A stretch of DNA of 64,000 bases from an uncultured Victivallales bacterium (GCA_944390795.1 CALXRI010000002.1:186001-250000); one strand, 5' to 3'. Positions 52,089 to 62,438 are shown, counted from the first letter of the stretch. The notes: a model not told the origin generated them from the letters alone. Numbers and translations: made by a program.

Positions 52089-54325
52089 TCCGTCATCTCG
52101 ATCCGGCGGAATCCCGCGTCCGGATATTTCCTTGCGAGCCGTTCCATCTGCGGATTGAAGGTTTTCCGGATAAACTCCGCCATTCCGCTCCCGGAACGAT
52201 CCGGAATGCGGAAGCGGATCTCCCTGCCCTGCGCATGGACGGGGAAATCGATCCTTCCTTCCGGAAAGATCCTCTTCCGGGCGATCAGGACTCCCGCAAT
52301 CCCGCCGGCGGGCACGGCAATCATGATTCCCCTGCGCAGTTCCGGAGCGGAATAACTGCGTCCTGATGCGTTTTTCCTGTTGTCGATGCCGACATTCAGG
52401 AAATATCCGTCACCTTCCGGCAGATCTTCCGGAACAAGACGCAGAATCTTCGCCTGTTCATAATCCCAGTTGAAAAGCGTGAAGAGCCGCCAGTCGTTCT
52501 CCCCATGGGCAATGCACTGAAGTGCGCCGTAACGGTCCGTCGCCATCAGAAAGTAATTGCTGAGATATCCCCGCTTCATTTTTTCACGATAGGGAGACGG
52601 TCCGGAAGTGCAGTCATACAGGCGGAAACTCCGTGCGTCGAGGCGCGTCCGGACAGAAAGGAGATCCTCGAAATCCGCGCCGAACTGAATCCCTTCCGCG
52701 ATTCCGGTCAGGGCATCGGCATCCGCGACAAAAGGCGAGGCGGCAATCTCCACGCCGGAAGCGCCCTGGGCGAAATCCGAGGCGATCTCCAGCTTGTGGA
52801 GCTTCCGCCGGAAATCGACTCCCAGCCCCCGGAACCCTTTCCTCCGGGCGAAATCATATCGCCCGTAAATGCAGAAGAATCCCCAGTTGACCCAGTGCAG
52901 GGAGGTTGCCCGGGCGATGACTGGCCGGGAAAGAAGCGCCTTCCCGTCCGGCGTCTTCTGCAGAAACGCGCCGACCGTCATGACGGAGGCAAGACCCGTC
53001 GCCAGCGAATCGGCACTGTGAAAATCAACGCTGCCGTCCAGGATGCGCGGATCCTCCGCAAAGGCGGACCATCCGAAACTCCGCAGGGCGGACAGATACA
53101 CATTCTCATGAACGAGATTGGAATTCCAGCCGATCGTGACCCCGAGCTCCTCCCGGAGCAGTTTGAGCACCTTTCCGAACAGGTTGCACCGGAAGAGATA
53201 CCACTTCCAGGGATATCTCGCGACCAGTTCTCCGGCTTTCAGCTTCAGACATTCCGACTCGTCCGCACCGGCGAAGGCGGCAAAGGCCCGGCGGCATTTG
53301 TCACAGTAGCAGCAGTCGTAAACCGGCGGCTCGTAATCGCTGAAGAAGACGCGGAACCCGCGCCTGATATAACGACGGTAATAACTGCGCATGCAGGCGC
53401 GGACGGGGGAATCCTTTTCCGCCATGGCGCTGAAACAGAACATCTGCTTGGGACAATTGCGCATCTCCCGCATGGAACGCCCGGACGCATTGCGCTTCAC
53501 ATCCCGATCCGTGACACGGAATCCGGCGGCGTTCATCGCTTCCGGCGTAATTCGCTGGGAGTAGGAAAAGCAGTTCATGGCAATTGTCTCGAATCCCAGC
53601 CCGGAGCGGAGTTCCGCCACAGGGCAGACGGCATCCGGGAGCCAGCTTCCCCCGCTCTCGACAATGCCGTTCACCCCCGCATTCCTCATGGTTTTCAGAA
53701 TGGCAAGATAATATTCCTCCGTCCAGGCGCCCGGTCCGGTCTTGTTTCCATACATTCCCATGGCACTCCAGACGGAAAGATGCTTCGGCTTTTTCGTCAG
53801 GACCGGCGCGGGCAGCGTGAAGAGTTTCATCGTGCCGGAAACCGGTTCGAAAGCATCTCCCGTCACCGTCCACGGAACATCGAACCGTTCCGGCCCCCTC
53901 CCCTCCGGCGAAAGGAAAATGACAACCGAACTCTCGGTCCATGGAACGGTGGGACGCCAGGGATGCGCGGACACCCTGTAGACGGACTGATAATTCACGT
54001 TTCCGGCGGAAAGCGTCCATTTCCGCCATCCCTTCCCCGCGGGTGCGGATGAAATGCTTTTTCCCGGACGCGGCCTCCGCCCGATCGAATAATGCCCGAT
54101 CCGGAAATTTTCCGGCAGCTCCAGCGTGACGGCGACACGGCCGGAACGAAACGCCTTTTCCTTCGCCCATGTGTGCAGGATCAGGACGGACGGGGCGTCG
54201 GAAAAAACCGAGCCGGTCCGGTCATCCCGGTAACCGTCGGGAAAAGTTCTGATTTCAAGCTTTTCCGCGCCGTGCAGAAAAAGTCCGGACAGAAGAAACA
54301 GCAGAATCGGCAGGATGGTTCTCAT
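52085..54325 (-). CDS. Secreted glycosidase-like protein with Asp-x-Glu and Cys cluster
   Basis: 746 residues from ATG 54325 with AAGGAG; an ATG at 54352 overlaps the pseudopilin stop and is the alternative start. A signal peptide (MRTILPILLFLLSGLFLHGA) is followed by a beta domain (~25-170) and a TIM-barrel-like region. In the latter, FRVFFSDYEPPVYDCCYCDKCRRAF (residues 324-348) holds Asp330 and Glu332, then Cys338, 339, 341 and 344, reminiscent of GH42-type and DUF4838 barrels. The C-terminus has a beta-sandwich. Family not firmly assigned. Between the pseudopilin and the GH42-like gene on one transcript. Confidence 0.72.
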   Translation of the reverse strand: MRTILPILLFLLSGLFLHGAEKLEIRTFPDGYRDDRTGSVFSDAPSVLILHTWAKEKAFRSGRVAVTLELPENFRIGHYSIGRRPRPGKSISSAPAGKGWRKWTLSAGNVNYQSVYRVSAHPWRPTVPWTESSVVIFLSPEGRGPERFDVPWTVTGDAFEPVSGTMKLFTLPAPVLTKKPKHLSVWSAMGMYGNKTGPGAWTEEYYLAILKTMRNAGVNGIVESGGSWLPDAVCPVAELRSGLGFETIAMNCFSYSQRITPEAMNAAGFRVTDRDVKRNASGRSMREMRNCPKQMFCFSAMAEKDSPVRACMRSYYRRYIRRGFRVFFSDYEPPVYDCCYCDKCRRAFAAFAGADESECLKLKAGELVARYPWKWYLFRCNLFGKVLKLLREELGVTIGWNSNLVHENVYLSALRSFGWSAFAEDPRILDGSVDFHSADSLATGLASVMTVGAFLQKTPDGKALLSRPVIARATSLHWVNWGFFCIYGRYDFARRKGFRGLGVDFRRKLHKLEIASDFAQGASGVEIAASPFVADADALTGIAEGIQFGADFEDLLSVRTRLDARSFRLYDCTSGPSPYREKMKRGYLSNYFLMATDRYGALQCIAHGENDWRLFTLFNWDYEQAKILRLVPEDLPEGDGYFLNVGIDNRKNASGRSYSAPELRRGIMIAVPAGGIAGVLIARKRIFPEGRIDFPVHAQGREIRFRIPDRSGSGMAEFIRKTFNPQMERLARKYPDAGFRRIEMTE

Positions 54326-54348
54326 ATGCGGCTCCTTGTGTAATGCGT

Positions 54349-55086
54349 TCATCGCAGACAGTTGTAGACGCTTGTGGAATCCCCCCCGAACTCCAGAATC
54401 ATTCTTGTCCGGCTTACGGCTTCCGCATGCCCGTCCAGAAAAATCATGTTCGCATTCCGGGAGTGAATGCCGGCGGGCGCCTTGGATGACGCAAGCATGC
54501 AGTACATCTGCAGGCCGTTGACCTTTGTCTGTCCGATCGAGGAGCAGCCGCGGAGGTTGAAGGCGGCAGGACGTCTCGCCTTTGAAAGATCCATCACCCC
54601 GACCGAACGGAGATACAGCAGGGACGTCACATCAAGCCTGTCATCCCCGAATCCGCGGCGGATGTCGGCACGCGTCGCATAACAGTACAGACTCAGATAC
54701 CTGCCGGCATTGTTCGGGAGACTGAAATGTTTCACAAGCCCCGGGCAGCAGTATGCCTTTCCGATGTAAAATGTTCCGGGGGAACCGCTTCCATGTGACG
54801 GCGCCAGATATCCCTGACGCCAGTAAAACTGTGGATAATAGATGCTGTAGGTCGTTCCGTTTCCCGGATGGAAATATTCCATCTGCCCCATCACGCTCCA
54901 GATCCCCCGATTGTCGCTGGTGTAGTTCTGATCGACTACGCCGAGCTGCCTGAGCTGACTCAGACAGGCGATTCCGTCCGCTTTTTCCCCGGCGCGCTTC
55001 AGGGCGGGCAGAAGCAGGGACACAAGAATGGAAATGACGGCGACAACAATCAGCATTTCGATCAATGTGAATTCAAGTCGTTTCAT
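54349..55086 (-). CDS. Pseudopilin-like protein
   Basis: 245 residues from ATG 55086 with AAGGAGG. A leader MKRLE, then FTLIEMLIVVAVISILVSLLLPALKRAGEKADGIACLSQLRQLG: the prepilin signature and helix. Near the C-terminus IHSRNANMIFLDGHAEAV carries the H-x9-D-G motif. In between lie aromatic-rich stretches with paired Cys residues (AYCCPGL, LYCYA). It follows the GntR-type regulator by 19 bases and overlaps or abuts the secreted glycosidase-like gene, the same order as in the operon starting at 10983. Confidence 0.87.
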   Translation of the reverse strand: MKRLEFTLIEMLIVVAVISILVSLLLPALKRAGEKADGIACLSQLRQLGVVDQNYTSDNRGIWSVMGQMEYFHPGNGTTYSIYYPQFYWRQGYLAPSHGSGSPGTFYIGKAYCCPGLVKHFSLPNNAGRYLSLYCYATRADIRRGFGDDRLDVTSLLYLRSVGVMDLSKARRPAAFNLRGCSSIGQTKVNGLQMYCMLASSKAPAGIHSRNANMIFLDGHAEAVSRTRMILEFGGDSTSVYNCLR

Positions 55087-55105
55087 GGAACCTCCTTATT
55101 CAAGA

Positions 55106-56164
55106 TCAGGAAGAGCGTTTTTTCATCGTGCTCCTGCCGATTTTCAGCGTAAAGGGTGCGCAAAGAGTCCGGGGAGGCCCTGCGGAGCCGTCCAGAATGG
55201 CAATCATTCTCCGGACCGCCATCGCGGTCAGCCTCTCCTCATGGGCGACGAGCGTCGTATATCCCGGATTCCGATTCTGGATGCAGGCGACATCCGCAAG
55301 CGACACGTCGCGGGGAACGGAGATGCCCCGTTCCTTCAGGCTCAGAAAAATATGACGGACCAGCGGCGGAACCACAATCACGGCGCTGGGACGTTCCCGG
55401 AGGGCCATCAGACGCTCCACAATCCCGTCGGCGATTTTCTTCGACTTTTCCATCCCGTTGAAACCGGTCCGCAGCCGGCTCCGGGGAATGATGCAGAAGA
55501 GTTCCTCGGAAAAATCATCCCCCATGGCGTTCCGGAAAATCGATTTCAGCTTCGCGATATACTCCGCATATTCCTGCTTCCGTTCATACTCGACAAGGGC
55601 GATTCTCCGGTGTCCGAGCCGTTTCAGATATTTCACAAGAACGCCGTATCCTCCTGCATGATCGTAAGTCACACGGTTCAGCCAGGGAAAGTCGAAAAAC
55701 GGTCCCCCGATGACGGGAATGGAACATTCATGAAGGCGCGATAAAATCCAGCTGGTCGAGTAGGAGCCGAGAAAGATGTAGCCGTCAAAGGGGAAATGCA
55801 GCAGGAGCTCGTAATCCTCCGCCTTCAGGTCCAGCGCGACGACCTTGTATCCGAACTTCCGGCTTCGGCAGTTCAGATAGTCGATCAGTTTTTCCGAACC
55901 GGCAGTCGACGCAATCCCGAGAATGCCGATGGCATGATGTCCGGGAGAGCCGCCGGGACGGGAAACCGGAAATGTGCCCTGCGGACCGTTGACGCGGATC
56001 ACGCCGCGCCGGACAAGGAGACGCATGGCCTTGCCGACGGTCTTTTTATCAACGCCGAACATGGAGGAGAATTTCCGGACGCCCGGCAGACGGCCGTTCG
56101 TCGGATTCTCCCGGATCCAGCTCTCCATCATCCGGGAAAGCGTCTCGTATTTCTGCTCAAACAT
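55106..56164 (-). CDS. GntR-type regulator with LacI-like effector domain
   Basis: 352 residues from ATG 56164 behind GGGAG. The N-terminal winged helix (TLSRMMESWIRENPTNGRLPGVRKFSSMFGVDKKTVGKAMRLLVRRGVI, with wing GPQGTF) is followed by an effector domain of the LacI type: HHAIGILGIASTAGSEKL, YLKRLGHRRIALVEYERKQEY, PSAVIVVPPLVRHIFLSLKERGISVPRDVSLADV and a final block with YTTLVAHEERLTAMAVRRMIAIL. It leads the operon with the pseudopilin and two glycosidase-like genes and has its own consensus promoter. A distant paralogue of the regulator at 10983. Confidence 0.9.
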   Translation of the reverse strand: MFEQKYETLSRMMESWIRENPTNGRLPGVRKFSSMFGVDKKTVGKAMRLLVRRGVIRVNGPQGTFPVSRPGGSPGHHAIGILGIASTAGSEKLIDYLNCRSRKFGYKVVALDLKAEDYELLLHFPFDGYIFLGSYSTSWILSRLHECSIPVIGGPFFDFPWLNRVTYDHAGGYGVLVKYLKRLGHRRIALVEYERKQEYAEYIAKLKSIFRNAMGDDFSEELFCIIPRSRLRTGFNGMEKSKKIADGIVERLMALRERPSAVIVVPPLVRHIFLSLKERGISVPRDVSLADVACIQNRNPGYTTLVAHEERLTAMAVRRMIAILDGSAGPPRTLCAPFTLKIGRSTMKKRSS

Positions 56165-56206
56165 GGGATCTCTATCTCCCCGTCATCCGTTCTGTTTTTT
56201 CGGAAT

Positions 56207-56236
56207 ATTATAGGAAGTGTCCCATATGAATGTCAA
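56207..56236 (-). promoter_or_regulatory. Promoter of the GntR-led glycosidase operon
   Basis: On the minus strand TTGACA (56236-56231), an 18-base spacer containing CATATG, and TATAAT (56212-56207). It lies 43 bases before the ATG at 56164. Confidence 0.75.
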
Positions 56237-56360
56237 TATGCGCGAGACAAAATTCCGGAAAAATGTTTTACACCGGAATGAACATTGCGCCAAAGGCCAC
56301 TTGGAGAGACGCCTGTGCGGGAGGAGATCGCCATTTCGGGGAAGGCCGCGATCCGGGCAG

Positions 56361-58568
56361 TCAGAACTCTCCGTCGCGGCAGGCACGGAAGAGATACACT
56401 CTTGCCGAGGGGTCCCCGTTGCCGGCCAGAACGGTCAGGCGGAAGGCCGAAACGGACATTCGCGCGAATGTGTGCTTCCGGACACGCCGGTAATTGCCGG
56501 AAACCTCCGCAACCGGTATCCATTGTCCGCGGCAGAGCGCCTCGACCTTGTAGTCCCGGACGCATTCGACAGCCGCTCCGCGGGTATGTTTTTTATCGAG
56601 ATTCGTGTCGAAAACTAGTTCGACACGGGAACAGACGGTCTCCTTCGCGCATGTGAGCGTCAATGTCTGGGGAAAGCCCTGCGCAGGATCCGAAATCCAG
56701 AGATTTGCGGAAAGTCCCGGACGCGGCGGCGTTTTCACGGCATTTTCCGGGACGAACACATGCTGCGGCGGCTCCACGGAAAAACAGAAGTTGTCATCGG
56801 AAAAGTAGCAGCCGTCCGGTTTGCAGTAAACGCCGGGCAGATGCCGTCTTTCCGTGAGCGCCGATACGCCCGGAACCTCCTCCAGCAGGAGAAAAACGCT
56901 TTTGCAGGCGAGCGGCACATGGAACTCAAAGACTCCCTCGACATTTTCGCCGGGTGGCACCATGGCCTTTCCGAGAGCGAGTTCCTTTCCTTCGAAGACG
57001 CCGGGGAAGCGCGATTCATGCAGAAACGCCTTCACTTCAGCAGCTCGGCCGGTACGGTTGCGGAAACGAAGCGCGATGCGGTCGATATGATCCGTGGCGA
57101 CGGGAAACATCTGTCCGCGCCGTCGGTCGGTCGGGGGAACGTCGCAGGGATCGTAAATGGCCGGATTGCGGGGTTCCGGGGCCAGCGGCAGTTCTCCGGC
57201 GGGGGAATCAAGGCGCAGAATCATGTCGCTGTCCGCCTCCACGCGGGAAAACATCCCGGACTCCATGGACGGCATCCATGGAAGAATCTGGTCGTTCCGG
57301 TAGAGAACGCTTTGAAGTTCCGGGATATGGCTTTTCCCGAGCTCGCGCGGCGTGCAGGCATATTTCCGGCAGAGTGCGGCGGCGCTTCCGACGGCCTGTC
57401 CGCAGAGCGCGCAGGTCGCCATGACGCGCGTCGAACCGAGTGCCACATGCGTCACGCTGATATTGCGTCCGGCCATCATCAGATTGTCGATGTTGCGCGA
57501 GTAGAGGCAGCGGAACGGAATCGGATAGACGCCGGGGAAAATGAATGGCGGCGTGGTTCCGGGATGTCCCTTTCCGAAGACGCCTTCGGGCGGGTGGATG
57601 TCGATCGGCCAGCCGCCGAAGGCAACCGCGTCCGGGAATTCCGGATGGTTCATGAGATCGTTCTGCGTGAGAATGTAATCGCCTGTCAGACGTCTCGACT
57701 CGCGCTTCGCCGGAATTGCGGAGATCCATTCAATCGCATAGTTTTCCGCTCCGTGGTCGCCGCCGTTTTTCACGTGGTCCCACATGCCGAAGAGGATCGA
57801 GAGAAGTTTCCGGTAGATCTCCTCGTTGTCGTGAATGGTGTCGATCTCTCCTCCGTATTCGAGCCACCAGTAGCCCTGGCGCGGATTGCTGTGCATGCGG
57901 TAGGGCAGATCGTCGTCGGAGCGGATTTTATAAGCCCACTCCGGCGCGTTGAATGGAATCGGGCGTCCCGTGTCAACGGCGCGGAATGCAATCGATGAGC
58001 CCATGGTTTTCCGGTCCGCCTCTTCCGGAGCGAGGGATTCCTGAAATTCGCGGCGCGCCTCGCGTCCGACGCGGTATTCCGCGCCCGCCGAGAAGCCGAC
58101 GAAAGAGTCCCCGGAACAGTCCGCAAAAAGCGGGGCGCGGAGGCGGTATTCCAACTCACTGCCCTGCGTCCGCGCCTTCAGGGATACGATGCGCCTTCCC
58201 TGCGTTTCGACCTCATAAACCTCCGTATTCAGGAGCAGGGTCAGGAGTTTTTCGCGTTCCGCCCATTCGCGCATGACGAGACTCCAGTGCTGTCTCCATC
58301 CGTTTTCCGAGCGGAAAAAGGATTCACGGCGCATCTCTTCTAGGATTCCGGTTTCCATCGCGCCGCGGTTCACATACTCCGGCGCGCCGGTGATAAAGGC
58401 TCCGTCGCTGTTCTGGCAGCATTCCGAGCCGGACGGTCCCCCCAGCACGGGACGGTTCTGGACGAGAAGGGTTTTCGCTCCGAGCCGGGCCGCCGCAATC
58501 GCCGCCACTGTTCCGGCGACACCGCCGCCGACCACAATAAAATCGCAGTTGTGTGATAAGACTTTCAT
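56361..58568 (-). CDS. FAD-dependent oxidoreductase with C-terminal beta domain
   Basis: 735 residues. The N-terminal FAD-binding motif FIVVGGGVAGTVAAIAAARLGAKTLLVQNRPVLGG (10-44) and the FADCSGDSFVGFSAGAEY block define the family often annotated FAD_oxidored, common in Planctomycetes and Lentisphaerota glycan loci. SRNIDNLMMAGRNISVTHVALGSTRVMATCALCGQAVGSAAAL is the second cofactor segment. After about residue 490 comes a region of beta character with discoidin-like features (LWISDPAQGFPQTLTLTCAKETVCSRVELVFDTNLD). No signal peptide. It is the last gene of the minus-strand run from the right edge and may oxidise a sugar in the same pathway. Confidence 0.83.
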   Translation of the reverse strand: MKVLSHNCDFIVVGGGVAGTVAAIAAARLGAKTLLVQNRPVLGGPSGSECCQNSDGAFITGAPEYVNRGAMETGILEEMRRESFFRSENGWRQHWSLVMREWAEREKLLTLLLNTEVYEVETQGRRIVSLKARTQGSELEYRLRAPLFADCSGDSFVGFSAGAEYRVGREARREFQESLAPEEADRKTMGSSIAFRAVDTGRPIPFNAPEWAYKIRSDDDLPYRMHSNPRQGYWWLEYGGEIDTIHDNEEIYRKLLSILFGMWDHVKNGGDHGAENYAIEWISAIPAKRESRRLTGDYILTQNDLMNHPEFPDAVAFGGWPIDIHPPEGVFGKGHPGTTPPFIFPGVYPIPFRCLYSRNIDNLMMAGRNISVTHVALGSTRVMATCALCGQAVGSAAALCRKYACTPRELGKSHIPELQSVLYRNDQILPWMPSMESGMFSRVEADSDMILRLDSPAGELPLAPEPRNPAIYDPCDVPPTDRRRGQMFPVATDHIDRIALRFRNRTGRAAEVKAFLHESRFPGVFEGKELALGKAMVPPGENVEGVFEFHVPLACKSVFLLLEEVPGVSALTERRHLPGVYCKPDGCYFSDDNFCFSVEPPQHVFVPENAVKTPPRPGLSANLWISDPAQGFPQTLTLTCAKETVCSRVELVFDTNLDKKHTRGAAVECVRDYKVEALCRGQWIPVAEVSGNYRRVRKHTFARMSVSAFRLTVLAGNGDPSARVYLFRACRDGEF

Positions 58569-58674
58569 ACTTCAGTTCCTGTTTTTTTCCGGCATTTCGG
58601 CTCTGCTTAAAACAGACCCCAAATACCTGCCACAGGGATCCTGTGTCCCACGAAACAGATGGAGCTGTTCCGGA

Positions 58675-59505
58675 TTACTTTTTCACCGGCAGTTCTGTCA
58701 GTATCAGATTCCGGAACATGACACCTTTTTTCGAATCAATGCTTTCCACTACGATCATGGCATATTCTGTTCCCAACCACCAACGGTTCAGGTTTGCGGC
58801 GGGAACTGCTCCGGGGGGAATTACGACTTCGATTTTCTTCCAGTCATTCCCCAGTGCCGCAGCGGCGGCTCCGGCGTAAAAATAAGTCCAGCTTGCACGG
58901 TGTGCGCGGACCGGTGTTCCTGCCGGATAATTCTGTCCGACCGGCGCATTCAGTTCAAGTTCCACTCCGTCGCTGACCGGGCGGACGGCAGTGATCAGTC
59001 CTTTGGAAAGATGATTGTTCGGCAGATCACGTTGTTTTCCTGTCGGGTCAACATCAAAAGCAATCAGGCTGATGCCATCCTGTTTCCAGTTCGCTCCGTC
59101 TTTGATTTTCACTTTTTTGTCCGCCGCGCGGCAATCTGCCAGCAATACGGTTTCGCTGTTGGGAACGATGTTGATCGAACGGGCATTCAGCGGTGACTTT
59201 TTTGCCGTCAGCAGGATCAGTCCGAAACGAATCAGGTTGCCGCTTTCGCCGCTTACAGATTTGAATTCTCCGCTCAGGCGGTACGGTGAATCCAGATTGA
59301 CGGGAGCCTTTTCCAGATAAAAATATCCGCCGGGGGCCTTGACCTTGCTCTGCGGCTGCATAGTGAAAATCCCGTCAGCGGCAATCAGTTTGTCGCCATT
59401 GTAAAAATTCTTTGCAGAGTCCGCCTTGACCGACACAGGATCCGCTCCCCATACGGTCGCGGCGGCGCACAGCAGGGAAAACGCCTGAATTAAATGTTTA
59501 TTCAT
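58675..59505 (-). CDS. Secreted protein of unknown function, beta-rich
   Basis: 276 residues from ATG 59505, behind AAGGAGG. Residues 1-20 form a signal peptide (MNKHLIQAFSLLCAAATVWG). The rest appears to be beta-sandwich, starting GGYFYLEKAPVNLDSPYRLSGEFKS and ending MFRNLILTELPVKK, like carbohydrate-binding modules. Characteristic blocks FGLILLTAKKS, PAGTPVRAHRASWTYFYAG and GNDWKKIEVVIPPGA recur in the decayed gene at 10375-10871, so this is a lineage-specific family. It sits 17 bases after the large secreted protein gene. Substrate binding is inferred. Confidence 0.7.
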   Translation of the reverse strand: MNKHLIQAFSLLCAAATVWGADPVSVKADSAKNFYNGDKLIAADGIFTMQPQSKVKAPGGYFYLEKAPVNLDSPYRLSGEFKSVSGESGNLIRFGLILLTAKKSPLNARSINIVPNSETVLLADCRAADKKVKIKDGANWKQDGISLIAFDVDPTGKQRDLPNNHLSKGLITAVRPVSDGVELELNAPVGQNYPAGTPVRAHRASWTYFYAGAAAAALGNDWKKIEVVIPPGAVPAANLNRWWLGTEYAMIVVESIDSKKGVMFRNLILTELPVKK

Positions 59506-59521
59506 GATCTTGTCCTCCTTG

Positions 59522-62413
59522 TTAAATGTTGTGATCTATGGATAAGGCTCGCAATGCGCCTTTGAAATACCCGGCGTTTTCAGGCAGTCCGAATTCCGCT
59601 TTGGTGTGACCTCCGAAGACAGCGGGCTTGAAGTAGAGTGTGCGTCCGCCTTCAAAAGGAAAGAACCGTTCCTGTCCGTTGACTTTGATCGTCAGACGGT
59701 GAAGATCATAGCTGATCTGAACGTCCGACCATTTGCCTGGTTCGACAATGAATCCGGACGCGAAGTTATGCGTCTGGAGCTTCCGGTCAGTGAAACTCAC
59801 ATACAGACGGTCGAATTTCACATAGACTGTGGCAGAGCCGAGAATCGAGGAGAAATGACGGAATAGCACATAGGGATTTTCCGTTGCTTCCGGCTTGATT
59901 TCAAAACTCAGCCGGAACGGTCCACGCGGAAATGTCTCCAGTGGAAAATGCAGATAGGTTTTTCCATCGAATTTCAGGATGTCGCGGTTATCCTCTTTCA
60001 TCCGGACGGGTCCGCGTCCGTTTGACGGATCGGCGATGTAATGGAAAGCATCATCATACTTGTAGCCGCCGCCGAGCGTTGCGGTGAAATACGGATGAAA
60101 GCTGTTGAAAAGAACCGCATTGTCCCTGTTGTCGAATTTCCATTTGAGACGAGGAATCAGAGCAGAGCGGACAGGAACGGAAACAACTTTCCCGGAAGTC
60201 TCGGAATTGACATTCAGCATTTCCGTTTTTTCCGGCACTGCGACCGGCATCACGGGCGCAGAACGGTAAATTCTGCCGGATTCGGAGACCGCCCGGAGCT
60301 GATAAACGGGATAACGATTCTGCGATTCGAGAACAATATCAAATTCGGCGGAATCGCGCTCGATGTGGACGGGAATATCTGGAAGACTCAGATAATTTTC
60401 CAGTTGCAGACGGCATTTCGGATAATGCGTATCAATTCTCCGTTGCGCCAGTAGGTCAGCCACTTTGAAAGTTTTGGTTTCGCCGTCCACACTGATTCGG
60501 AATTCCGCTTTGTCAGCCTGTTCTTTCGGCAGGGTCAGAATAAATCCGGAGGGTTCCGTCCAGCAGTAGATGTGACAGTCCGCCCGGTTGCCGTTTTTCT
60601 TGATCGTCCCGAAATTGACGTTGGCCTGCTCCCACGCCCGCATCTTCCAGTCTCCGCCGTTGACCATTTCCAGCGTCATCGGTCTCCAGCCCTTGTTGCG
60701 GGTGGTGAACCAGCCGGTCAGGACCAGCTGCCGGGAGCGGTCAAATTCTCCGACGGGATCGCAGGCATAGACTTCCAGTCCCCGATCCGTGACTTCCAGC
60801 GAGTTCAGTTTCTCTGCGGCTTTGAATTTTCCTTTCAGACGAAAGCGGCCATCTCCGATGGATTCCGCTTCAAACACCACTTGCCCGGCAACGAGCATAT
60901 CCCGCAACGGCTGACGGACAGACTTATAATTGCTGTTCACTGTCGGATTTACCAGAATGTACTGGAAGTTTCTGTAAATCCGCAACTTGCCGTCATATCC
61001 GGTAACTTCCAGTTCTGGTATGAATACAAAGTCCGGCATTAGTTTTTCTGTTGGGACAGTATACGTGACAGCGCGGAGCTGATCTCTGCGGAATTTTTCC
61101 GCTGGGAACGAGATCAGATTTTTGCCGGACAGATTTCGAAGATGCAGCCGGACGCTGTAACTGTCCTTTTTGATTCCGTCCGGAATGTTCAGCAGTTCAA
61201 ATTGCAGCGGTTCGCCGGTTTTCAGACGCGAACGGTGCGACAGAACCAACTGCGGCACAGCCGGGTCATCCCCCGGATTTGGTTCGGGTGTCAGCCCTTT
61301 CAGATGCCGGATGTAAAATTTCAGAAGCCGCTGAAGCGCAAGCGAGTTGGCAAGTGTCGGCTGATAACAGGTGTTTTCGTTGAATTCATTCCATTCAAAG
61401 AAATAGATGAAATCCGGATTGAGCAGCATGATCCGATCCAGTTTGCCGCGGAGTGAAGCCGTTCCGAATTCGCCGTGCGTAACGCCGGACATGTGATTGA
61501 TGTATCCCTGTCTAACACATGCCCCGATCAGTTTCTGCCGGAACTCCGGCATGGCGGTCAGTTTCTGCAGAATAGGCAGCAGATAACGGTCATAGGCTCC
61601 GAATTCCTCATGGGTCATGTATTCTCCATCTGTCCGGTTCCAGCACATCTCGACTTGCAGCCCGTCATACAGACGCAGGGCTTTTTCGATCCGGCGGCGG
61701 TATTTCTGAACCGTGGAGTCCGACCATTTCCCGGTCTGATTGTATTCCTCCTGATCTTTCCAGTCGATTCCATACGATCCGATCAGAGCGAACACATCCC
61801 CATATTTTGCACGCAGAGCTTTGATGAATGCCTCCATGGCATCTTGATTTGCCTGCCAGGCGCAGTACGTGGTGATCGGGATTCTGCCGTTTACTCTGGG
61901 CGTGAACGGACTTTTCAGCGCAATGTCCAGAATCGCACAGGCCGTGGTAAACACAGTGTCTTTCGGGGAAAAATCCCGGAAACTTCCGGAAAAGGCAAAC
62001 TGGGGAAATTCCTTGTGTCCGACAGCCAGCTGCGGGTATTTTTCCAAATATCCCATGACGGTCTTATACAATCCAAAAATCGGCAGTGCCAAACTTCCCG
62101 CGCCGTCAAATCCGTAACGCTTCATAATGGCTATATCTCGGAAATAGGACTCCGGCGTGATATAACTGTACTTGTTCGCCGGATACCGGGTCGCCCGGTC
62201 ATGAAATAGCGGACGGTCAATATATATTCCCAGAAGATTGTGGAACAGTCCGTATTTATACTGGACCTCCGGATAGAAAAACGGTGTCTCGATCCGGGGG
62301 CGTTTCCCGATTTCCATGGTTGCGGTGTATTCCGCGCGGGCAAATTCCTCCGTGCCGGCATTTCCCCAACACAGCAGCAATGCCGCCGCAAGAACAGTCC
62401 TTTTCATTTCCAT
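59522..62413 (-). CDS. Large secreted TIM-barrel glycosidase-like protein with LamG-type end
   Basis: 963 residues from ATG 62413 (AGGA five bases upstream; ATG 62407 also possible). A signal peptide MEMKRTVLAAALLLCWGNAG is followed by a barrel-like domain to about residue 390. This contains FHNLLGIYIDRPLFHDRATRYPANKY, GLQVEMCWNRTDGEYMTHEEFG and PDFIYFFEWNEFNENTCYQP, the last a WNE strand end typical of endo-acting glycosidases such as GH71 and GH99. Several beta domains follow. The final ~190 residues (KWKFDNRDNAV to GYFKGALRALSIDHNI) form a concanavalin-like LamG fold, a usual glycan-binding unit. Exact family not assigned. Confidence 0.75.
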   Translation of the reverse strand: MEMKRTVLAAALLLCWGNAGTEEFARAEYTATMEIGKRPRIETPFFYPEVQYKYGLFHNLLGIYIDRPLFHDRATRYPANKYSYITPESYFRDIAIMKRYGFDGAGSLALPIFGLYKTVMGYLEKYPQLAVGHKEFPQFAFSGSFRDFSPKDTVFTTACAILDIALKSPFTPRVNGRIPITTYCAWQANQDAMEAFIKALRAKYGDVFALIGSYGIDWKDQEEYNQTGKWSDSTVQKYRRRIEKALRLYDGLQVEMCWNRTDGEYMTHEEFGAYDRYLLPILQKLTAMPEFRQKLIGACVRQGYINHMSGVTHGEFGTASLRGKLDRIMLLNPDFIYFFEWNEFNENTCYQPTLANSLALQRLLKFYIRHLKGLTPEPNPGDDPAVPQLVLSHRSRLKTGEPLQFELLNIPDGIKKDSYSVRLHLRNLSGKNLISFPAEKFRRDQLRAVTYTVPTEKLMPDFVFIPELEVTGYDGKLRIYRNFQYILVNPTVNSNYKSVRQPLRDMLVAGQVVFEAESIGDGRFRLKGKFKAAEKLNSLEVTDRGLEVYACDPVGEFDRSRQLVLTGWFTTRNKGWRPMTLEMVNGGDWKMRAWEQANVNFGTIKKNGNRADCHIYCWTEPSGFILTLPKEQADKAEFRISVDGETKTFKVADLLAQRRIDTHYPKCRLQLENYLSLPDIPVHIERDSAEFDIVLESQNRYPVYQLRAVSESGRIYRSAPVMPVAVPEKTEMLNVNSETSGKVVSVPVRSALIPRLKWKFDNRDNAVLFNSFHPYFTATLGGGYKYDDAFHYIADPSNGRGPVRMKEDNRDILKFDGKTYLHFPLETFPRGPFRLSFEIKPEATENPYVLFRHFSSILGSATVYVKFDRLYVSFTDRKLQTHNFASGFIVEPGKWSDVQISYDLHRLTIKVNGQERFFPFEGGRTLYFKPAVFGGHTKAEFGLPENAGYFKGALRALSIDHNI

Positions 62414-62438
62414 CCCTTTCCTTATTTTATCAGATTTT